Assembly: GCF_029407905.1 (NCBI RefSeq)
Contig: NC_073630.1
Span: forward strand, 38,527,001-38,591,000
Reading direction: 5' to 3'
Source of the DNA: Bubalus kerabau
Lineage: Eukaryota; Chordata; Mammalia; Artiodactyla; Bovidae
DNA: 64,000 nt
The notes below the pieces were generated by a model. It did not search any database, was not told the DNA's origin, and was given only the letters and a program-made list of their open reading frames with translations. The first letter of the stretch is position 1; each line of letters begins with the position of its first letter. Positions 57,559 to 64,000 of the stretch are shown piece by piece. Both the position numbers and the translations under genes were made by a program.

Positions 57559-60500
57559 AAGGCAAATGCTAACAAGTATGAAAGGGGAAATTAACAATAA
57601 CACAATAATAGTGGGAGACTTTAATACCCCACTCACACCTATGGATAGATCAACTAAAAAGAAAATTAGCAAGGGAAAACAAACTTTAAATGATACAATG
57701 GACCAGTTAGACCTAATTGATATCTATAGGACACTTCACCCCAAAACAATGAATTTCACCTTTTTCTCAAGTGCACACGGAACCTTCTCCAGGATAGATA
57801 ACATCCTGGGCCATAAATCTAGTGTTGATAAATTCAAAAAGATTGAAATAATTTCAAGCATCTTTTTGATCACTATGCGGATAGATTAGATGTCAAAACA
57901 GAAAAAAAAGCTATTAAAAATACAAACATATGGAGGCTAAAAAACATGCTCCTGAATAACCAACAAATCACAGAAGAAATAAAAAAAGAAATAAAAATAT
58001 GCATAGGAATCAATGAAAATATAAACACAATAACACAAAACCTATGGGAGTCAGTGAAAGCAGTGCTATGGGGAAGGTTCATAGCAATGCAAGCTTATCT
58101 CAAGAAACAATAAACCTAAAGCAACTAGAGAAAGAATAAATTAAGAAACCTAGGGATAGTAGAAGAAAAGAAATAAAAATTAGGCCAGAAATAAATGAAA
58201 AATAAACAAAGGAGACTACAGCAAAAATCAACAAAACTAAAAGCTGGTTCTTTGAGAAGATAAATAAAATAGACAAACCACTAGCCAGACTCATCAAGAA
58301 AAAAAAGGAGAAGAATCAAATCACCAAAATAAGAAATAAAAATGGAGAAGTCACAACAGACAACACATAAATCCAAAGGATCATAAGAGACTACTATCAG
58401 CAACTATATGCCAATAAAATGGACAACTTAGAAGAAATGGACCAATTCTTAGAAAAGTATAACTTTCCAAAATTGAACCAGAAAAAAAAAAAATAGAAAA
58501 GAAAATCTTAACAGACCCATCACAAGCATGGAAATCAAAACTATAATCAGAAATCTTCCAACAAACAAAAGCCCCAGACCAGATGGCTTCACAGGTGAAT
58601 TCTACCAAAAATTTAGAGAAGAGCTAACACCTATCCTATTCAAACTCTCCCAGAAAATTGCAGAGGAAGGTAAACTTCCAAACTCATCCTATGAGGCCAC
58701 AATCATCAAAAAACCAGAAAAGGATGTCACACAAAAAAGAAAACTACAGAGTAATATCACTGATGACATAGATGCAAAAATCCTTAACAAAATTCTAGCA
58801 AACAGAACCCAACAGCATATTAAAAAGATGATACATAATGACCAAATGGGCTTTATCCCAGGGATACAGTGATTCTTCAATATTTGCAAATCAATGTGAT
58901 ACACAACATCAACACATTAAAAGATAAAAACCATATGATTACCTCAGTAGATACAGAGAAAGCCTTTGACAAAATTCAATATTCATTTATGATAAAAACC
59001 CTCCAGAAAGCAGGCATAGAAGGAACATACCTCAACATAATAAAAGCTATATATGATAAACCCACAACAAACATTATCCTCAATGGTGAACAATTGAAAG
59101 CATTTCCCTTAAAGTCAGGAACAAGACAAGGGTGCCCACTCATGACTACTATTCAACATAGTTTTGGAAGTTTTAGCCACAACAATCAGAGAAGAAAAAG
59201 AAATAAAAGGAATCCAGATTGGAAAACAAGTAAAACTCTCACTGTTTGCAGATGACGTGATCCTCTGTAGAGAAATCCCTAAAGACATCACCAAAACATT
59301 ACTAGAGCTAATCCATGAATAGTAAAGTTGCAGGATATAAAATAAACACTCAGAAATCACTTGCATTCCTATACACTAGCAATGAGAAAACAGAAAAATT
59401 AAGGAAACAATTCCATTCACTATTGCAATGAAAAGAATAAAATACTTAGGAATAAATCTATCTAAAGAAATAAAAGACCTATATATAAAACACTGATGAA
59501 TGAAATCAAAGATGACACAAATAGATGGAGAAATATACCATGTTTGTGGATCAGAAGAATCAATATAGTGAAAATGAGTATACCACCCAAAAAAATCTAT
59601 AGATTTAACACAATCCCTATCAAGCTACCAACAGAATTTTCTGAAAGCTAGAACAAATAATCTCACAATTTGTATGGAAATACAAAAAACATCGAATAGC
59701 CAAAGCAATCTTGAGAAAGACCAATAGAACTGGTGGAATCAACCTGCCTGACTTCAGACTCTACTACAAAGCTACAGTCATCAAGACAGTATGGTACTGG
59801 CACAAAGACAGAAATATAGATCAATGGAACAAAATAGAAAGCCCAGAGATAAATCCATGCACATATGGACACCTTATCTTTGACAAAGGAGGAGAGATTA
59901 TACAATGGAGAAAAGATCATCTCTTTAACAAGTAGTGCTGGGAAAACTGGTCAACCACTTGTAGAAGTGTGAAACTAGAACACTTTCTAACACCATACAC
60001 AAAAACAAACACAAAATGGATTAAAGATCTAAATGTAAGACCAGAAACTATAAAACTCCTAGAGGAAAGCATATGCAAAACACTCTCTGACATAAATCAC
60101 AGCAGCATCTTCTATGACCCATCTCCCAGAGTAATGGAAATAAAAGCAAAAAACAAATGGGACCTAATTAAACTTAAAAGCTTTTGCACAATGAAGGAAA
60201 TGATAAGCAAGGTGAAAAGACAGCCTTCAGAATGGGAGAAAATAATAGCAAACGAAGCAACTGCCAAAGAATTAATCTAAAAAATATACAAGAAGCTTCT
60301 GCAGCTCAATTCCAGAAAAATAAATGACCCAATCAAAAAAATGGGCTAAAGAACTAAACAGACATTTCTCCAAAGAAGACATACAGATGGCTAACACATG
60401 AAAAGATGCTCAACATCACTCATTATCAGAGAAATGCTAATCAAAACCACTATGAGGTACCATTTCACGCCAGTCAGAATGGCTGCTATCCAAAAGTTTA

Positions 60501-61303
60501 CAAGCAATAAATGCTGAAGAGGGTGTGGAGGAAAGGGAACCCTCTTACGCTGTTGGTGGGAATGCAAACTAGTACAGCCACTACAGAGAACAGTGTGGAG
60601 ATTCCTTAAAAACCTGGAAATAGAACTTCCATATGACCCAGCAATCCCACTGCTGGGCATACACACTGAGGAAACCAGAATTGAAAGAGATACATGTACC
60701 CCAATGTTCATCGCAGCACTGTTTACAATACCCATGACATGGAAGCAACCTAGATGTCCATCAGCCAACAAATGGATAAGAAAGCTGTGGTACATATACA
60801 CAATGGAATATTACTCAGCTATTAAAAAAGAATGCATTTGAATCAGTTCTAATGAGGTGGATGAAACTGGAACCTATTATACAGAGTGAAGTAAGTCAGA
60901 AAGGAAAACACCAATACAGTATACTAATGCATATATATGGAATTTAGAAAGATGGTAACAATAACCTTGTATGCGAGACAGAAAAAGAGACACAGATGTA
61001 AACAGACTTCTGGACTTGGTGGGAGAAGGTGAGGGTCAGATGATTTGAGAGACTAGCATTGAAACATGTATATTATCATATGTGAAACAGATCGCCAGTC
61101 CAAGTTCGATGCATGAGACAGGGTGCTCAGGGCCGGTACACTGGGATGACCCTGAGGGATGGGATGGAAAGGGAAGTGGGAGGGGGTTCAAGATAGGGAA
61201 CACATGTACACCCGTGGTTGATTCATGTCAATGTATGGCAAAAACCACCACAATATTGTAAAGTAATTAGCTTCCAATTAAAATAAATAAATTAATTTTA
61301 AGC
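57559..61303 (+). mobile_element. L1_BT LINE, 3.7 kb, 5'-truncated
   Basis: Starts within the endonuclease and runs through the RT, C-terminal part and 3' UTR. 'GDFNTPL' (endonuclease) at 57614 and 'FADD' (RT catalytic) at 59245-59256 are intact as motifs, but the frame changes just before the endonuclease SDH motif (near 57866) and again repeatedly through the RT. 57566-57889, 58528-58872, 58869-59255, 59711-59935, 59969-60280 and 60593-60841 are pieces of the one former ORF2. Ends 'gtaaagtaattagcttccaat' plus an A-rich tail. Possible short target duplication (ataaggcaaa / ttaagccaaa). Not functional. Confidence 0.92.
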
Positions 61304-62614
61304 CAAAAAAATAGTAAATAAAAGATATGTGAAAGAGTTGAAATCTCAGGAAAATATACTAACTTCATTATTTTTGTCATAGATATCCTATTAAACAGAT
61401 TTTGAAAGCAAAAATAAACACACATGCCAATTACAACGTTGTTATTATTGTTTGTGTTTATGTGCTCCCTTAAATGATTGCAGTACCTGAATATTATTTT
61501 ATTTATGTTTTTAAAAGTTATTTCTGAATTTTATATTTGAGAATATAATTAGAACCAAAAAGTAGATGCCAGTTTCACTGCATAAACTCTTAACATTTAC
61601 CACAAGTCTTTGCTTTTATCTTTGACAATGTCCTATATTTTTGGAGTCCCATAGACTTTGTACAACTAGTTTGAAATTTTCCCATTTATTGCTGCCCTGA
61701 TTTTTGCACCTCAATTTATAATTTATCATTGACTTTAATTAACCTCAAATCACATCCACAATCCAGCAGACAGAGCTGCAAACTGAATGACAACTAGGAG
61801 AAAAAAAGACAATACAGCACAGCCTTAGACGTAATCAGATGACACATGAGGAGCACTTTAAGATACAGGAAATTCATTTCATAGAACAATATTGCAGCAC
61901 TTTCTTTAAGTCTTTAAGCTTTTTGTGATCAAATTTCATATGTAATTATTTGACTGGTCTAGAAAATGAAGGCACACTCTCCATTGATCACAGCTTGTCA
62001 TTGTATGTTGTAAAAATAATTACAAAAATTGGCTAAATAATTTTTCAACTCATTGCAGAGACACAATTGAAATAAAGCAATTGGGGATTCTAAACACTAT
62101 ATATGCTTTATTCTTTGAATCATTTACAACTTCTATAATCCTATACCACAGACTTCCAATCATAACTATCACTAATTGTTGTGATTTGAAGAGACATAAA
62201 AAAAGCTAAGCAGTTGCCCCAAGTTCAAAGAGATATAACAAAGCTGGAATTTTAATTTAGAAATCCATTATCAAATACTAAAGAAACTAACTTTGAAGTT
62301 TCAGTTTCAGGAAAAAGTACATCTGAAACCAGATAAGTGAAACATAAAACATGATCTTTTTATCTACAAAGTCAAAAAATTTCATATTGGTCCACACAGC
62401 AAACTATAGACTTTGATCTTTTTTCCATGAACTAGCAATTAGTCCACTTCACCCTTACAATGATCATTCAATAGAGCAAAATACAATCGCTAGATGGATA
62501 CTGCTGCTGCTGCTAACTAGCCTATCAACAAAGAAACTATTTTCATCTATGCTTAGGCTACATGTGTAATAAGACTTCCACGTATGGTTGACTTTCAGCA
62601 AGAAGCATTATAGC
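61304..62614. other. Unique AT-rich DNA
   Basis: No exon, RNA gene or repeat recognised. A (CTG)4-like 'ctgctgctgctgctaa' at 62500-62516 resembles the end of BOV-A2 but has no SINE body attached. Confidence 0.4.
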
Positions 62615-62935
62615 ATAGTGTACATGGCATAATATGAATATTATGAGCTCAAGCTGTCAGGTTTCAATTCATGGCTCTGACATTTACTACCCATGCAACC
62701 TTGGACAAGTTACTTAAATTCTGTTTCTTCATTTTTCTCATTTGCAGTAAAGCAATAGGACAATAATCAGTAATTCTAAATTTTATATTTAGAGTTAGTG
62801 ATAGACAAGGAAGCCTGGCATGCTGAGTCCTTGGGGTCACAAAGAGTTGGACACGACTGAGCAACTGAACTGAATAGGACAACAATACCACTTGTCTCAT
62901 AGAGGCTAGAATGATTTAGCCAGTTAATAGATATT
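62615..62935 (+). mobile_element. MIR SINE, split by a BovB end
   Basis: 'tgagctcaagctgtcaggttt', 'catggctctgacatttacta', 'ccatgcaaccttggacaagt', 'acttaaattctgtttcttca' and, after the insertion, 'ccacttgtctcatagaggct', 'agttaatagatatttctgta'. Order follows the MIR sense strand. Confidence 0.75.
62768..62872 (+). mobile_element. BovB LINE, ~80-bp 3' end with extra 5' bases, in MIR
   Basis: BovB terminus from 'agagttagtgatagacaagg' (62791) to 'actgagcaactgaactg'. Flanks aataggacaataat (62754-62767) and aataggacaacaat (62873-62886) form a 14-bp duplication with one mismatch. About 23 bp (62768-62790) between the left duplicate and recognisable BovB have no BovB match. Confidence 0.88.
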
Positions 62936-62971
62936 TCTGTACTTAGAATAGCACCCTGATACACACGCATA

Positions 62972-63180
62972 CAGGGCTTCCCAGGAGGTGCCAGTGGTAG
63001 AACCAGCCTGCTGATTCAGGAGACGTAAGAGTTGTGGGTTTGATCCTTGGGTCAGGAAGATCCCCTGGAGGAGGAAATGGAAACCCACTCCAGTATTCTT
63101 GCCTGGAGAATCCCATGGACAGAGGAACCTGGTTCATTGGGTTCCAAAAAATTGGACATGACTGAACCAACTTACACACA
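62972..63180 (+). mobile_element. Bov-tA SINE
   Basis: Head 'gggcttcccaggaggtgccag', B-box 'ggtttgatccttggg', body 'cccactccagtattcttgcc', end 'tggacatgactgaaccaac', followed by (AC)n. Confidence 0.93.
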
Positions 63181-63369
63181 CACATGTGTACACAATTATA
63201 ACATACTGTAAGCAAGAACTATTGGAGTTTTTATCTACTGTATCTTAATTATTAATGAAAATACCTTTGAAAAATAATTATGGGCATGTTCTTAGATGTT
63301 ACATTTTTTTTTAATCTGTCTTCCGCCTGCCTCCGAGGTGATTATACAACTGTATTAGATAGAAATTCC
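63181..63369. other. Unique DNA
   Basis: No gene or repeat recognised. Confidence 0.4.
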
Positions 63370-63560
63370 CTAAGCATTTTACATACATTCTGTAATTTGA
63401 CTTAACTCAAATTCTTTCATCAACAATCTGTGACATATCATCTCCCATTTTCAAGTGTGAATACTGAGTTTCATAAAATCTAGGTGACTTAGTCAAAAGC
63501 ACATGTCTTTAGAAACAAATGGTTTATGACTCCACACCTGCCAATTTTCCCAATTCAGGT
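63370..63560 (-). mobile_element. Possible MIR SINE, antisense
   Basis: 'ccctaagcattttacataca', 'gacttaactcaaattctttc', 'atcatctcccattttcaagt', 'ctaggtgacttagtcaaaag' follow the antisense MIR order loosely. Confidence 0.5.
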
Positions 63561-63669
63561 TGTCTTTGCCCAGCTGGACATGAATTCACATGGGACTGTT
63601 TTCGAGGATACATTAAGCCTCCTCATCTCAAGTAGATAATATCATTTGGTTAGTCCTATTTTATATTGG
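63561..63669. other. Unique DNA
   Basis: No gene or repeat recognised. Confidence 0.4.
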
Positions 63670-63872
63670 GTTCCAGGCTTCTCTTGTGGCTCAGGTGGTA
63701 AAGAATCCTCATGTAATGCAGGAGACCTGGGTTCTATCCCTGGGTTGGGAAAATTCCCCTGAAGAAGGGAAGGGCTACCCACCCCAGTATTCTGGCCTGG
63801 AGAATTCCATGGACTGTGTAGTCCATATAGTTTCAGAGTCGGACACGACTGAGCGACTTTCACTTTCGTTTC
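63670..63872 (+). mobile_element. Bov-tA SINE (first of a tandem pair)
   Basis: Head 'ggcttctcttgtggctcaggtg' with A-box-like 'tggctcaggtggt', B-box 'gggttctatccctggg', end 'cggacacgactgagcgactt' with a (CACTTT)-like tail that directly meets the next SINE. Confidence 0.94.
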
Positions 63873-64000
63873 AGGTTTCCTGGTGGATTAGACAGTAAGG
63901 AATCTACCTATCAATGCAGGAGACTTAGGTTCAATCCCTGGGTCAGGAAGATCCCCTGGAGGAGGGCATGGCCACCCACTCCAGTATTCTTGCCTGGAGA
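63873..64000 (+). mobile_element. Bov-tA SINE (second of a tandem pair), cut by window end
   Basis: Head 'ggtttcctggtggattagac', B-box 'ggttcaatccctgggtc', body to 'tattcttgcctggaga' where the window stops. It follows the preceding Bov-tA without spacer. Confidence 0.93.

Noticed and set aside
62500..62516. (CTG)n stretch as a BOV-A2 insertion
   Set aside because: Only 16 bp match and no SINE body follows on either side.

Overview
This is a window of ruminant (bovid) nuclear DNA. The diagnosis rests on repeat content: many copies of the RTE-type LINE BovB, the SINEs Bov-tA (tRNA-derived head plus Bov-A body) and BOV-A2 (two Bov-A monomers with a CAG-rich end), and L1 copies with a cattle-type L1_BT 3' UTR. 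Between them lie older mammalian repeats (MIR, L2, MLT1-type MaLR LTRs, hAT-Charlie MER elements). The single-copy DNA is AT-rich and CpG-poor. Cattle, sheep or goat cannot be told apart by eye.

I found no host protein-coding exon, tRNA, rRNA, ncRNA gene, CRISPR array or operon. Every long open frame is a piece of a retrotransposon ORF or the antisense of one. The window reads as intergenic or deep intronic DNA.

Layout. 0-10 kb: an L1 3' end, scattered SINEs and unique AT-rich DNA. 10-13.4 kb: an old plus-strand BovB interrupted by two younger minus-strand BovB copies. 13.4-32 kb: mostly unique DNA with L2, MLT1 and MIR remnants, several Bov-tA and BOV-A2 copies and three BovB fragments. 32.1-42.7 kb: an old L1 that received a MER1-like transposon, a BovB, a Bov-tA, a short L1_BT 3' end, a BOV-A2 and a second old BovB; that old BovB in turn holds a 3.7-kb, apparently full-length BovB with its GC-rich 5' region. 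42.7-46.6 kb: BOV-A2, an antisense MLT1 LTR and a patched L1. 46.8-49.6 kb: a 2.8-kb BovB flanked by a 32-bp direct repeat. 50.4-52 kb: an antisense L1_BT. 52.4-54.2 kb: a 5'-inverted BovB. 54.2-57.3 kb: SINEs and an MLT1 LTR. 57.3-61.3 kb: two L1_BT copies head to head. 61.3-64 kb: unique DNA, MIR and three Bov-tA copies.

No cooperating gene system is present. The value of the window is as a record of insertion mechanisms. Target-site duplications (TSDs) are readable at many junctions and give insertion order, a BovB 5' inversion, a few very short 5'-truncated insertions, and two BOV-A2 copies that keep the 5' end but lack the 3' end. All LINE reading frames I checked carry stops, frameshifts or truncations. 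I found no convincing novel biological system.
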